A DNA stretch of 64,000 nt. It comes from Sinomonas sp. ASV322 (GTDB lineage: Bacteria > Actinomycetota > Actinomycetes > Actinomycetales > Micrococcaceae). Every line of letters begins with the position of its first letter. Positions within the stretch are counted from its first letter, which is position 1. Under the pieces are notes generated by a model, which made no database searches, had not been told where the DNA came from, and saw only the letters and a list, made by a program, of their open reading frames with translations. The DNA lies in NCBI RefSeq assembly GCF_030908245.1, contig NZ_JAVFJJ010000006.1, positions 1 through 64,000 of the forward strand, read 5' to 3'. Below, one piece after another: positions 31,187 through 39,445 of this stretch. Both the position numbers and the translations under genes were made by a program.

Positions 31187-31801
31187 CTAGCGTTGCCCTC
31201 CGAGCGCGATCGCCCGCCCACGTCGCCCGCACTCGACAAGGAGGACCACCGCGGCTGCCGCAGACAGGATCAAGACCGGCAGGTCCGCCTCCTCGCCGCG
31301 CTGCAGGGGCCAGGCCCACCAGGCAGGCAATCCGCCGCTGGTCCGTCCGAAGATTGACGACGCGAGGAGGTATCCGGTGGGGACCGTGGCCGAGTAGCGG
31401 CCGAGTGCGAGCGTACGCCCGACGACGAGGAGCGCGAGGCAGCCGGCGGTGTCCCGCAGCAGGAGCCACGCGTGCTCGACCGGGACGCCCAGGGGAAGCG
31501 CCATCGCACTGGTCAAGCCGACGACGGCAAACGCGCCGAAGAGATAGGCCGCATTGAGGGCGTGCGCATTGCGCGCTGCAGCTCGCACGATGGCCTCGTC
31601 GCCCGACGACAGGCCGGCCGCGACGATGACTGTCGCCAGCGTCGCGAGGACCGCAACAAGCGGAACCGGTGCGAACGGCATGGACCCGGAAAGCGCGGGA
31701 AGGGCCAGATTGAGGCGCGCTGTCGCGAGCGCAGTCGCGCTCGTCCCAAAGACGAGTACGAGGACGACGAGCGCCTTATGCGCAGCCAGCCACCACCTCA
31801 T
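31187..31801 (-). CDS. Hypothetical polytopic membrane protein of the peptide/ABC cassette
   Basis: I do not recognise a family for this 204-residue protein. Five or six hydrophobic helices are visible: about 8-30, 44-64, 84-104, 112-128 and 176-194. An N-terminal MRWWLAAHKALVVLVL lacks a cleavage site. It overlaps the preceding permease-like gene by 4 bp (ATGA at 31798-31801), so it is the last gene of the four-gene cassette. It could be a second transport subunit or an immunity protein. It is slightly less GC-rich than the flanking core genes. Confidence 0.7.
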   Translation of the reverse strand: MRWWLAAHKALVVLVLVFGTSATALATARLNLALPALSGSMPFAPVPLVAVLATLATVIVAAGLSSGDEAIVRAAARNAHALNAAYLFGAFAVVGLTSAMALPLGVPVEHAWLLLRDTAGCLALLVVGRTLALGRYSATVPTGYLLASSIFGRTSGGLPAWWAWPLQRGEEADLPVLILSAAAAVVLLVECGRRGRAIALGGQR

Positions 31802-33120
31802 GGTGCGTCATCCGGCGAAACCGCCTCGCATCGTTTGAGCGATTCGAGCGCACTCCGAATCCACTCGCGCTGCTCCCCCAAGGGCCGGGCCTGCAAGTGA
31901 TCGAGATCGTCCAATGTGTCGCGCGCAACCCCCGCCCTAACGCGTTCCGGCGCGACAACCCCCTTCGAGGCTTCCAGTTCAAGCCACGCCGACAGAATCC
32001 CGTAAGCCCGCAGCCATGGCCGGTAGTCAGTCGCTCCGCAGTCGATCCCCGTCAGGGGCGCCGTGTAGGCCGAAGCCGCCGCATGAATCAGTTCTGCCTC
32101 GCTCGATCTGATTCCGACGGCGACCACGGCGATGGCATCGGTTGGGTTGGAATCGCCCACTCCTGCATTCACTGCCATGAATAAGGGCATCCCGGCGGCC
32201 TCCAACCGCGAGAAGGCAGCCGCAAGGACGGGGCGAGGGTCCGAGCTGGCAAGCTGTTCTGGAAAGAGGCAAATCCGAGGTCGCTGACCGCTGCATTCAA
32301 GCTCGGACTCGGGGCGGTCCTGATAGGCAAAGGCCCCCACGTTGCGCGCAAGGAAGAGTGAACACGCCGTCACCACGGCGAGACAGGCGACAAGGCCGGA
32401 GGCGACGGCCATCGCTGCGCGAGCGCGTCGCCGGCCGACCCTTGCACGCTCCGCTCTGCCGACGGGTGGGTTGAGCGCAACGAGGGCGAGCAGAAGGACT
32501 CCGGCCGGAATGCTGAAGGCGATGGGGGCCCAGACCGCGAGGGGGTTGAGTTCGCTCGCAGGTCCGCAACAGCTGGCGAGCGCGGGCCCCGCCAGATGCC
32601 TGAGCGGGAAGTAGGGCACGGACCATGTGAACCCGAGCCAGCCGTAGGAAGACAGCATGCTCAGGGGAATCGCCGCGATAGCCGGAAGGAATCTCCCGAG
32701 CGCATATCCGAGCGATGCGTGAAAGAACACGATGGCGACATAGGCAACCGGGAGTTCCCACGGCGGACGTCCTGGTGCGCCGAAGGCGGCGGATGCGAGA
32801 AAGAGTGTTCCAACAGTCTGAACTGTGGCGCCGGCGAGCAGCGAGGGCCACAGCCGCTGTGCCGCAATGTGCCACGATGAACGCACGACGGCCAGATCGC
32901 CCAGCTTCCCCGAACGATCCCGCGATCCCTCAATCGCTGCGGAAAGCGCCGCGAGCCCGCACGAGAACAGCAGGAACAGCGCGGCGTTGCTCATAGCGGC
33001 GACCCAATGTCCTCGGATGGCTGCGTCACTGATGTAAAGCGCCGCGTAGACCCACACCAGGATCAGGCCGGGGAAGACAAGCCAAAGGGCAGGGCGGGAA
33101 GGAAGAGGGAGCACGCTCAT
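31798..33120 (-). CDS. ABC permease-like membrane protein with large C-terminal extracytoplasmic domain
   Basis: This 440-residue protein has about six helices in the first 225 residues (e.g. LWLVFPGLILVWVYAALYIS, AALFLLFSCGLAALSAAI, AYVAIVFFHASLGYALG, IAFSIPAGVLLLALVAL). A seventh helix near 243-260 is followed by a soluble tail of about 180 residues with four Cys (in ECSGQRPRICLF, IDCGATDY and KRCEA), which suggests an oxidised extracellular domain. This layout resembles permeases of ABC-2-like bacteriocin exporters but I cannot name a family. The start overlaps the ATPase stop (ATGA). It probably exports, or protects against, the peptide encoded at the head of the operon. Confidence 0.72.
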   Translation of the reverse strand: MSVLPLPSRPALWLVFPGLILVWVYAALYISDAAIRGHWVAAMSNAALFLLFSCGLAALSAAIEGSRDRSGKLGDLAVVRSSWHIAAQRLWPSLLAGATVQTVGTLFLASAAFGAPGRPPWELPVAYVAIVFFHASLGYALGRFLPAIAAIPLSMLSSYGWLGFTWSVPYFPLRHLAGPALASCCGPASELNPLAVWAPIAFSIPAGVLLLALVALNPPVGRAERARVGRRRARAAMAVASGLVACLAVVTACSLFLARNVGAFAYQDRPESELECSGQRPRICLFPEQLASSDPRPVLAAAFSRLEAAGMPLFMAVNAGVGDSNPTDAIAVVAVGIRSSEAELIHAAASAYTAPLTGIDCGATDYRPWLRAYGILSAWLELEASKGVVAPERVRAGVARDTLDDLDHLQARPLGEQREWIRSALESLKRCEAVSPDDAP

Positions 33121-33875
33121 TCCTCCCCCACGACGTAGCGGGAATAAGCCTGCCGGACCCTGTCCCGGAGGTCGATTCCGTCGGACGCCACGGAGACGAA
33201 ATCTTTTACCGTCCCGTGGAACCGCAAGACACCCCGATCGAGGATCGCGACGTACCCATACGAGTCATGAACATCCTCGGTCTGATGCGTTGAGACCACC
33301 ACGACCTTCTGGGGTTCAATCCGCCGGAGAAGCGCGGCGAACCTCTCGCGCTGCAACGGGTCGAGGCCCGCGGTCGGCTCGTCGAGCAGAATCACGTCGG
33401 CGTCATGGACCAGCGCACCGGCCAGTCCCATTCTCCGGCGCTGTCCGCCGGACAGCTGCTTCACAGGACGATCGCCCAGTGAGGAAAGGTCCACCGCCTC
33501 GAGGGCCGCGCCGGTGCTCGCCCGGGCATCCCCCGCGCTCATCCCCTTGAGCCAGCCGCAGTATGCAACATGCTCGGCCACCGTGAGCCCCGGGAACGGG
33601 CAGAAGTCCTGCGGCAGCCAGGCCACCTGACGCCTGTATCGGCGGCGTTGCCTCGAATCTGTGCGCCTGCCCCGTTCGGGCTCCACGAAAGTGGAGCCCG
33701 AACGGGGCATCAGGACGCTGGCCGCTATCCCTAAAAGGGTGGACTTCCCCGCGCCATTCGGCCCCAACAACACAGTTCTTCCCGAAGGGATCTCAAGTGA
33801 GAATCCGTCGAACACCGGCGTCGCAGAATAAGAAAATCCAATATTGTCAAGTCTCAGATTCAAGTCCCCCCACAT
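33117..33875 (-). CDS. ABC transporter ATP-binding protein (peptide cassette)
   Basis: This 252-residue nucleotide-binding domain has Walker A GPNGAGKST (near 38), the Q-loop in WLPQDFCPFP, signature KQLSGGQRRRMG, Walker B VILLDEPTAGLD and the H-loop VVVSTHQTEDV. It is of the kind that pairs with ABC-2/CcmA-like permeases for efflux. ATG at 33875 was used, but a TTG 12 bp downstream sits behind a better SD (GGGGGGA) and may be the real start. The gene begins 29 bp after the secreted-peptide gene and overlaps the permease-like gene by 4 bp. Confidence 0.93.
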   Translation of the reverse strand: MWGDLNLRLDNIGFSYSATPVFDGFSLEIPSGRTVLLGPNGAGKSTLLGIAASVLMPRSGSTFVEPERGRRTDSRQRRRYRRQVAWLPQDFCPFPGLTVAEHVAYCGWLKGMSAGDARASTGAALEAVDLSSLGDRPVKQLSGGQRRRMGLAGALVHDADVILLDEPTAGLDPLQRERFAALLRRIEPQKVVVVSTHQTEDVHDSYGYVAILDRGVLRFHGTVKDFVSVASDGIDLRDRVRQAYSRYVVGEE

Positions 33876-33904
33876 TCATGATCTAGACACTGAACGGAGC
33901 GAGA

Positions 33905-34321
33905 TCAGTAGTATTGGCTGATGCCGGCAATGCTGATCGAATTGCCCCAAGATCCGCCGTTGATCGCAGAGATTGTCCAGTGATAGCTGTCTGGGCGGGT
34001 CATGACACCCCAATTGTGAGCACCGCACGCACTCGTCCTGGTGCCGACGTTATAGTCGGGAAACCATCCGAACTCGTCGTAGAGATCGAGGCTCACGGAC
34101 GAGAAGCCCGCGGGGACTGAGCACCCCGACAAGTAGGTCACCGTTGATGCAGAGTCGAGATGATTGTCTTGCCACGAGCGCGAGCTGAAGCCGATCACCG
34201 CCCCGTAGACGGAGGAATACCAAGAACCCTCCGCTACGGCCGGCGCGGCCAACATGAACAAGGATGCCACAACAGACGCAATGAGCGCAGCGAAACGCCT
34301 CCGAGACTGACGTGTTCGCAT
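33905..34321 (-). CDS. Secreted Cys-pair peptide, candidate bacteriocin (possibly lactococcin 972-like)
   Basis: The 138-residue precursor starts with a classical signal peptide: Arg-rich MRTRQSRRRF, a hydrophobic core, and a predicted cut after APAVA at residue 30. The mature ~108 residues begin EGSWYSSVYG, are rich in Ser, Trp and Tyr, contain only two Cys (67 and 99, possible disulfide), and end SISIAGISQYY. The mature N-terminus EG[S/T]W and a following SA-TV segment recall lactococcin 972 (starts EGTW), whose operons also carry an ABC transporter and a membrane protein; the resemblance is weak and unproven. Codon use is clearly AT-richer than in neighbours. The ATG at 34321 has GGGGGAT before it, and it heads the cassette. 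Confidence 0.75.
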   Translation of the reverse strand: MRTRQSRRRFAALIASVVASLFMLAAPAVAEGSWYSSVYGAVIGFSSRSWQDNHLDSASTVTYLSGCSVPAGFSSVSLDLYDEFGWFPDYNVGTRTSACGAHNWGVMTRPDSYHWTISAINGGSWGNSISIAGISQYY

Positions 34322-34342
34322 GTTATCCCCCAGATGTCCTAG

Positions 34343-34348
34343 TTTATA
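34343..34348 (-). promoter_or_regulatory. Candidate -10 element for the peptide/ABC operon
   Basis: Minus-strand TATAAA lies 21 bp upstream of the peptide ATG, in an AT-rich stretch. A convincing -35 is not visible 17-18 nt upstream (ATCGAC at best), so activator dependence or an alternative sigma factor is possible. Confidence 0.4.
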
Positions 34349-34699
34349 GCTTACTGGCCACCGCGGGTCGATTGCCGACGGTAAAGACAATCTAAGCCCA
34401 GCCTCCAAATTTTCAGGAGGGTCGAAGAAGGCCAGTTTCACCACGTGACGGCCGCACCAGACATCCGCACGTTCTCGAATGCACGAATGTCACCACTTAG
34501 ACGGCTCTCCCGCGGATTCCCGCGGATCGGTACATCCCCCGGCGCCGCATCTAGGTACTGGGCGCGAAATATTTGTCCAGATTCCGTGGTGCTAACCCTT
34601 GAATCTCCGTGGATACTTCGAGATAAAATTCGCCGAGCTCATTCCTAGGCCGATCGAACGCTCCGGGGATACCGTGGGAGGACCGTCGAGGAGGCCAGC
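34349..34699. other. Intergenic region between peptide cassette and SIMPL gene
   Basis: These 351 bp hold no credible gene on either strand: short frames have no Shine-Dalgarno site and no conserved composition. Base composition is noticeably lower in GC than the core genome, especially 34370-34440 and 34560-34640, consistent with an acquired segment edge. No repeat or att-like direct repeat was found at its borders. The SD for the SIMPL gene (GAGGAGG) lies at its right end, about 34689-34695. Confidence 0.6.
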
Positions 34700-35365
34700 A
34701 TGGGCAGAATGCACGACACCGTGACCGTCACTGGGACTGGAACGGCGCGCGCCACACCGGACGTCGCCGTCCTCCGCCTCTCCGTCGAGGTTCGGGCCGC
34801 CATCCTGGCGGAGGCCTACGAGGGAGCGGCGGCCACGGCCAAGAAGGTCGTCGACGCCGCGCTCGAGGCCGGAATCCCGCGTTCCGACCTCGCGACGAGC
34901 GGCCTGTACGTCCGACCGGAGATGGACTGGCAGTACCGTTCCGGAAAGATCGTGGGCTACTTCGCGGGCGAGGGGTTCACGGTCAAGTCCCGCGACCTCG
35001 GCCGCACGCCCGAGCTGCTCGACGCCGTCGTCCGCGCCGCAGGCGATGCGCTGCGGATCCACGGACTCGCGCTCGAGGTGGACGACCCGGCCGCGGCGCT
35101 CGCGGCCGCCCAGGAGGCCGCGTTCGACGACGCGCGGGCGGCGGCCGAGCGGCTGGCCCGCCGGGCGGGCCGCTCCCTTGGCCCCGCCATCCGGATCGAC
35201 GTCGCGGGGCCCTTGGCGCCGGGCATGCCGGTCCCGTTTGTCCGCGCCGCCGCGGTGGCGAGCTCTGCCGAGCAGATGCCGATCGAGGCGGGCGAGGCCG
35301 AGCTGCGGGCCACCGTCACGGTCGCGTGGCGGCTCGCCGAGCCCGACGACGCCTCCTTGACATGA
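34700..35365 (+). CDS. SIMPL (DUF541) domain protein
   Basis: This 221-residue protein has the SIMPL fold from its first strand: HDTVTVTGTGTARATPDVAVLRLSV, then an Ala-rich helix with the DLATSGLYVRPEM segment and the VVRAAGDALRIHGLALEVDD stretch. SIMPL proteins include the periplasmic stress protein Omp28/BP26 and IRAK-associated proteins; the bacterial function is poorly defined. There is no signal peptide, so this one is likely cytoplasmic. SD GAGGAGG precedes the ATG at 34700. A LexA box begins immediately after its stop and belongs to the next gene. Confidence 0.85.
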   Translation: MGRMHDTVTVTGTGTARATPDVAVLRLSVEVRAAILAEAYEGAAATAKKVVDAALEAGIPRSDLATSGLYVRPEMDWQYRSGKIVGYFAGEGFTVKSRDLGRTPELLDAVVRAAGDALRIHGLALEVDDPAAALAAAQEAAFDDARAAAERLARRAGRSLGPAIRIDVAGPLAPGMPVPFVRAAAVASSAEQMPIEAGEAELRATVTVAWRLAEPDDASLT

Positions 35366-35367
35366 CT

Positions 35368-35383
35368 TCGAACATGTATTCGA
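35368..35383. promoter_or_regulatory. LexA box (SOS box) before the radical SAM gene
   Basis: TCGAACATGTATTCGA matches the actinobacterial/Gram-positive SOS consensus TCGAAC-N4-GTTCGA with one mismatch. It ends 9 bp before the start codon of the radical SAM gene, in a position to block its transcription. It is the best LexA site in the window after those near lexA. Confidence 0.8.
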
Positions 35384-35392
35384 ATAGTCTGC

Positions 35393-36472
35393 ATGCGATG
35401 GAACACGCAGACGGCGCAGTCCGAATCCGCTGACGGCGGGACGGACAGCGTTCCGCTCATTCCGCTCGCGGGGCTGCTGCGCGCCGTCCGGACGCCGGAG
35501 TTCCACGGCATCACATTCCACGAGGTCGCCGCGAAATCGGCGCTCAACAAGGTGCCGCCGGCGTCCTCCATGCCGTTCCGGTGGACGATCAATCCCTACC
35601 GGGGGTGCAGCCACGCGTGCGTCTATTGCTTCGCGCGCGGAACGCACCAGTACCTCGACCTCGACTCAGGCCTTGACTTCGACCGGCAGCTGGTGGTCAA
35701 GGTGAACGTTGTCGAGGTCCTGCGGGCCGAGCTCGCGCGGCCCTCGTGGTCGCGCGAGCACGTAGCCCTCGGCACCAGCACCGATCCCTATCAGCGGGCT
35801 GAGGGCCGTTACGCGCTCATGCCGGGCATTATCCGAGCGCTTGCGGACTCGGGGACGCCGTTCTCGATCCTCACGAAAGGGACGCTCCTCGCGCGCGACC
35901 TGCCGCTGCTCAAGGCTGCGGCCGCCCACGTCACCGTCGGTACGGCGATCTCGCTCGCGGTCCTGGATCAGTCGCTTCAATCCGTGCTCGAGCCCGGGAC
36001 GCCTACACCTTCTGCGCGGCTAGCGCTCATCCGCAAGCTGCGCGACGCCGGGCTCCCCTGTGGCGTCATGGCCATGCCGATCCTCCCCTGGCTCACGGAC
36101 GGCGAGGAGCATCTCGACGGTCTGTTCGCCGCGCTCGCCGAGGCCGGGGCCAGCGAGGTGACCGCAGGGGCGCTCCATCTGAGGCCAGCGACGAAGGAAT
36201 GGTTCATGCAATGGCTTGCGCGCGAGCATCCCCAGCTCGTTGGCCGCTACCGACGGCTCTACGGCCAAGGCTCCTACGCGCCCAAGGACTACCGGATGTG
36301 GCTCGGCCGCCGCGTCGCGCAGGCCAAAGCGCGCCACGGCTTCGGAGGTCGCGACACCGTGGGCCACCGCATGCTGGACCCCGCTCCGCGCGCCGCGCGA
36401 GACCACCTTGAGGAGACGACGGCGCCTCACCGCGCCGCGCGAAAGCCGACCGACCAAGGAGTGCTGTTCTGA
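35393..36472 (+). CDS. Radical SAM protein, Rv2578c/spore-photoproduct-lyase-like family
   Basis: This 359-residue radical SAM enzyme has the 4Fe-4S motif CSHACVYC (CX3CX2C, about 71-78), preceded by the family-typical NPYRGC. Later conserved parts include LGTSTDPYQRAEGRYALMPGI and FSILTKGTLLARD. It belongs to the group containing mycobacterial Rv2578c, annotated as related to DNA repair radical SAM proteins; its substrate is unknown. The SOS box immediately upstream supports a DNA-damage role (as I recall, Rv2578c is also reported LexA-controlled). No intein is present here, unlike some mycobacterial members. It converges with the Nudix gene 10 bp away. Confidence 0.88.
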   Translation: MRWNTQTAQSESADGGTDSVPLIPLAGLLRAVRTPEFHGITFHEVAAKSALNKVPPASSMPFRWTINPYRGCSHACVYCFARGTHQYLDLDSGLDFDRQLVVKVNVVEVLRAELARPSWSREHVALGTSTDPYQRAEGRYALMPGIIRALADSGTPFSILTKGTLLARDLPLLKAAAAHVTVGTAISLAVLDQSLQSVLEPGTPTPSARLALIRKLRDAGLPCGVMAMPILPWLTDGEEHLDGLFAALAEAGASEVTAGALHLRPATKEWFMQWLAREHPQLVGRYRRLYGQGSYAPKDYRMWLGRRVAQAKARHGFGGRDTVGHRMLDPAPRAARDHLEETTAPHRAARKPTDQGVLF

Positions 36473-36482
36473 GCCCGGACCC

Positions 36483-36950
36483 CTACCACATACGGCGCGA
36501 GAGTCGCTCGGCTTCCACTCGGACGGCTTCGACGATCGGGTAGTCTGCGGGGATCCAGGGAAGGCCCGTGAGGCGGTCTTCCGACTCTCGAGCGAGCGGA
36601 ACCCAGCGGAGCTCGTCGTGGTCTTCGAGCGCAACGGGCGAGCCCTCGATGATTTCAGCGAACCACACCCTCATCGCCGCCTTCGCGTTGAGGCGCCAGC
36701 CGTCGCGCCCCGGCCCGGCGATCTCGGAACCGAGCCGGACGGCAACCCCGAGCTCTTCGCGGAGTTCCCGGCGGAGCGCATCCTCGTGCTCCTCGCCCGG
36801 TTCGACCTTGCCGCCCGGGAACTCCCACATCCCTGCGAACTGGGGCGGCGCGGTGCGGCGTGCGGCGAGAAGCGCCGTGGGCCGCGCGAGCGAATCGACA
36901 ATCGCCCCTCCCACGACGTGCACGATCGTCTCGATTCCTTCCACGCCCAC
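36483..36950 (-). CDS. mutT: Nudix hydrolase (MutT-like NTP pyrophosphohydrolase)
   Basis: This 155-residue protein has a clear Nudix box: [20 protein letters not shown] with EELG completing GX5EX7REUXEEXGU (about 45-68). MutT-type segments MWEFPGGK and [10 protein letters not shown] suggest cleavage of 8-oxo-dGTP or similar damaged nucleotides to sanitise the pool. Placing it beside an SOS-type radical SAM gene is consistent with, but does not prove, a repair role. Start ATG at 36950; the MFS gene diverges from it. Confidence 0.88.
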   Translation of the reverse strand: MGVEGIETIVHVVGGAIVDSLARPTALLAARRTAPPQFAGMWEFPGGKVEPGEEHEDALRRELREELGVAVRLGSEIAGPGRDGWRLNAKAAMRVWFAEIIEGSPVALEDHDELRWVPLARESEDRLTGLPWIPADYPIVEAVRVEAERLSRRMW

Positions 36951-37077
36951 AGTCTAGGGCGGTGGAATGAGCCGACAGCGAATAGAGTTGAAGGACCCGA
37001 GGGCCGATGCTGCCCCTCCCCCGCGCGGCCACGCCGGCGGGCCCTTTCGACGACAGCACCGACCCCCAAGGATCAGC

Positions 37078-38328
37078 ATGACGACGCCCCCTGCCCAAAG
37101 CACTAAGGGCACCGCCTCGCCCCCAGAGCTCACCCACAGCCGCAGCGGCCGCGCACCTCTTGCACCGAGGCCTCTCTTCTGGGCCATGCTCTCGCTCGCG
37201 ATCGGCGGATTCGGCATCGGCACGGTCGAGTTCACGACGATGGGACTGCTCAAGGAGATCGAACGCGGCCTCGCCGTCTCGACCCCGCAGGCGGGCCAGC
37301 TCATCTCCGCGTACGCGCTCGGCGTCGTCGTCGGCGCACCCATCCTCGCGGCCGTCGGCGCACGGCTCCCGCGCAAGTGGCTCGTCATGGCGCTCGCCGC
37401 GTTCATCGGACTCGCCAACCTCTCCTCGGCGTTCGCCGGCGACTTCGGCTCGATGATGGTCTCGCGCTTCGCGTCGGGCCTCCCCCACGGCGCGTACTTC
37501 GGAGCGGCAGCCGTCCTCGCGGGAACCCTCGTCGCCCCGACGAAGCGGGGATGGGCCATCGCAACCGTCATGTCCGGCCTCACGATCGCGAACGTGCTCG
37601 GCGTGCCGTTCGCAACGTGGCTGGGCCAGGCTTTCGGCTGGAGGCTCCTCTTCGTCGTCACGGCCGTCATCGCTCTCGCCGCCGTCGCCATGATCTGGCG
37701 CTTCGTGCCATTCGAGCCGGCTCACCCGGAGGCCAGCATTCGGCGCGAACTCGGCGCCCTCACCCGGGTCCAGATGTGGCTCGCCCTGCTCATCGGAATC
37801 GTCGGCTTCGGCGGCTTCTTCGCGACCTACACCTACATCGCCCACACGATGACGAGCGTCGCCGGGCTTCCCGAGAACCTCATGCCCCTCGTCGTGGGGC
37901 TCTATGGCCTGGGCATGGTCGCGGGCAACATCATCGGCGGGCGGCTCGCCGACCGCTCGGTCATGGGCGCGATCTACCGAGGGCTCGCGGTCGTCGCAGT
38001 GGTCATGGTGCTGTACGGCCTCGCCGCGCACTGGTGGCCGACGGCGCTCCTCATGGTTTTCGTCGTCGGCGGCTCCGGCTCCACGATGATCCCGGCGCTC
38101 CAGACGAGGCTCCTCGATTCGGCCCCGAAGGCCCCGACACTCGCCTCCTCGCTCAATCACTCCGCGCTCAACGTCGCGAACGCCCTCGGGGCGTTCGTCG
38201 GGGGCCTCGTGATCGGCTGGGGCTGGGGCTTCACGGCCCCGGCGTACGTCGGTGCTGTCCTCGCCGTTCTCGGGCTCGCGATCGCGGCCCTGAGCGGGTG
38301 GCTTGAGCGGCGCACGCCTCTCGGCTGA
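37078..38328 (+). CDS. MFS transporter, drug/arabinose-efflux (AraJ/Cmx-like) type
   Basis: The 416-residue protein has about 12 helices after a polar 32-residue N-terminus. MFS landmarks are FGIGTVEFTTMGLLKEIERG in helix 1, the GVVVGAPIL helix, and the GRMxDRxGR-like loop GGRLADRSVMG between helices 6 and 7. This is the AraJ/YdhP-like efflux group; the substrate is not predictable. The start at 37078 gives a normal N-terminus; a frame-extending ATG at 36967 would add a poorly conserved Arg/Pro segment. It diverges from the Nudix gene across a GC-rich gap. Confidence 0.85.
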   Translation: MTTPPAQSTKGTASPPELTHSRSGRAPLAPRPLFWAMLSLAIGGFGIGTVEFTTMGLLKEIERGLAVSTPQAGQLISAYALGVVVGAPILAAVGARLPRKWLVMALAAFIGLANLSSAFAGDFGSMMVSRFASGLPHGAYFGAAAVLAGTLVAPTKRGWAIATVMSGLTIANVLGVPFATWLGQAFGWRLLFVVTAVIALAAVAMIWRFVPFEPAHPEASIRRELGALTRVQMWLALLIGIVGFGGFFATYTYIAHTMTSVAGLPENLMPLVVGLYGLGMVAGNIIGGRLADRSVMGAIYRGLAVVAVVMVLYGLAAHWWPTALLMVFVVGGSGSTMIPALQTRLLDSAPKAPTLASSLNHSALNVANALGAFVGGLVIGWGWGFTAPAYVGAVLAVLGLAIAALSGWLERRTPLG

Positions 38329-38370
38329 TGCTCCTATGGTGAACGTGGGGCAGCCGTACTACCCGCCGTC

Positions 38371-39318
38371 TTACCCGCCAGCGCGGTCCTCGCGCCGCTG
38401 CGCCCGGGCGCTCGCGTAGAGGCACACGGTGGCAGCCGTCCCCACATTGAGGCTCTCCGCCTCGCCGTACACGGGGACCGCCACGCGTGCGTCCGCGAGG
38501 GCAAGCTCGGCGTCCGAGAGGCCCTGGGCCTCGTTGCCGAAGAGCCAGACCGTGGGCGCCTCGAGCGCGGGACCGGCGGCAACGGACGACGGCGCGTCCC
38601 CGCCGTCGTGCTGGTCCTCGCTGCGCTGTTCCCCCTCGCGCGCACCGAGGCGCCGAGCCGCGCTCTCGTCTTGGAGGACGTCGAGGTCCACGGTTCCGTA
38701 GCCGTCGGCCGCGAGGACGCCCAGGCCGGCGGCTCGCGCCCTGCGCACAAGCTCGTCGACGTCCACGCCGACGACGACGGGCACGTGGAAGAGGGAGCCT
38801 GCGGTGCTGCGCACGGCCTTGGGGTTGTAGATGTCGACGCTGCCGTCGGTCAGGACAACGGCGTCGGCGCCGGCCGCGTCCGCCGCGCGCAGGATCGTTC
38901 CGGCGTTGCCCGGATCCTGGACCCGGCACAGCACGGCGAGCAGCCTCGGCGATTGTGCGAGCACCTCATCGAGGCCAGCATCGAGCTGTCTGCACACGGC
39001 CACAATGCCCTGCGGGTTGACCGTGTCTGCCATTGCGGCCAGAACTTCATCGGTCGCGAGCCGGAGGGCTCCGGTCGCGTGGGCCAGGTCGTCGAGCTCG
39101 GGATACCGCTCGAGACAGGCCTCGCTCGCGTACACCTCGGCGACCGCGGTCGAGCCAAGCCTGAGCGCCTCGCGCACAGCCTGCGGTCCCTCGGCGAGGA
39201 ACAGCCCCCGCCTCGCCCGGGCAGAGCGCTGGGCGAGCTTGGCCACGTCGCGCACGCGATCTGCCTTCGGATTGGTCATCGGTTCGGCCGGATGCGGGCC
39301 GCGCTGCGAAGAGGTCAC
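38371..39318 (-). CDS. TrmH/SpoU family RNA 2'-O-methyltransferase
   Basis: This 315-residue SPOUT methyltransferase has an N-terminal substrate-binding domain (RGLFLAEGPQAVREALRL) and a C-terminal catalytic domain. SPOU motif 1 is VQDPGNAGTILRAADAAGADAVVL (first part), motif 2 is VWLFGNEAQGLSD, and motif 3 lies at the C-terminus (ESLNVGTAATVCLY). It probably methylates a ribose in 23S rRNA or tRNA. A less conserved insert (about 205-235, rich in Glu/Gln/Ser) sits between domain parts. A GTG start at 39318 was used; an internal ATG (MTNPKADRV) is a possible alternative. It is on the same strand as infC-rpmI-rplT but beyond their terminator. Confidence 0.92.
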   Translation of the reverse strand: MTSSQRGPHPAEPMTNPKADRVRDVAKLAQRSARARRGLFLAEGPQAVREALRLGSTAVAEVYASEACLERYPELDDLAHATGALRLATDEVLAAMADTVNPQGIVAVCRQLDAGLDEVLAQSPRLLAVLCRVQDPGNAGTILRAADAAGADAVVLTDGSVDIYNPKAVRSTAGSLFHVPVVVGVDVDELVRRARAAGLGVLAADGYGTVDLDVLQDESAARRLGAREGEQRSEDQHDGGDAPSSVAAGPALEAPTVWLFGNEAQGLSDAELALADARVAVPVYGEAESLNVGTAATVCLYASARAQRREDRAGG

Positions 39319-39327
39319 TGACCTACA

Positions 39328-39391
39328 TTAGTCCGAAGCAGCACAGCGCTTATCCGAAGAGGCACAGCGTTAGTCCGAAGAGGCACAGGCG
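39328..39391. repeat. Three imperfect ~21-bp direct repeats
   Basis: TTAGTCCGAAGAGGCACAGCG-type units follow each other at 39328-39349, 39350-39369 and 39370-39391 (the first has CAG for AGG, the second lacks one G). They fill the gap between the TrmH gene start and the rplT terminator. No open frame, tRNA or protein-binding palindrome is apparent in the unit. Confidence 0.85.
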
Positions 39392-39426
39392 AACGCCCGC
39401 GCAGCCACAGGGCTGCGCGGGCGTTC
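39391..39426 (-). terminator. Terminator of the infC-rpmI-rplT operon
   Basis: GAACGCCCGCGCAGCC (39391-39406) and GGCTGCGCGGGCGTTC (39411-39426) form a perfect 16-bp stem with an ACAG loop, 19 bp after the rplT stop. The tail is weak in T (GCCTGTGCCTCTT on the minus strand), as is common in high-GC actinobacteria. Confidence 0.85.
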
Positions 39427-39445
39427 GGAAAGGTGTTGGCGAAGC

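Noticed and set aside
34445-34648. A 67-codon plus-strand frame beside the peptide cassette, as a second peptide
   Set aside because: No SD, no signal peptide and no compositional bias of coding DNA; likely chance.
31187-34699. Prophage or integrative element carrying the peptide cassette
   Set aside because: No integrase, transposase, tRNA target or flanking direct repeats are visible; acquisition is suggested only by composition and gene content.
36967-37077. Earlier ATG start for the MFS gene (37 codons upstream)
   Set aside because: The extension is Arg/Pro-rich and not membrane-like; ATG at 37078 is closer to the conserved first helix. It cannot be fully excluded.
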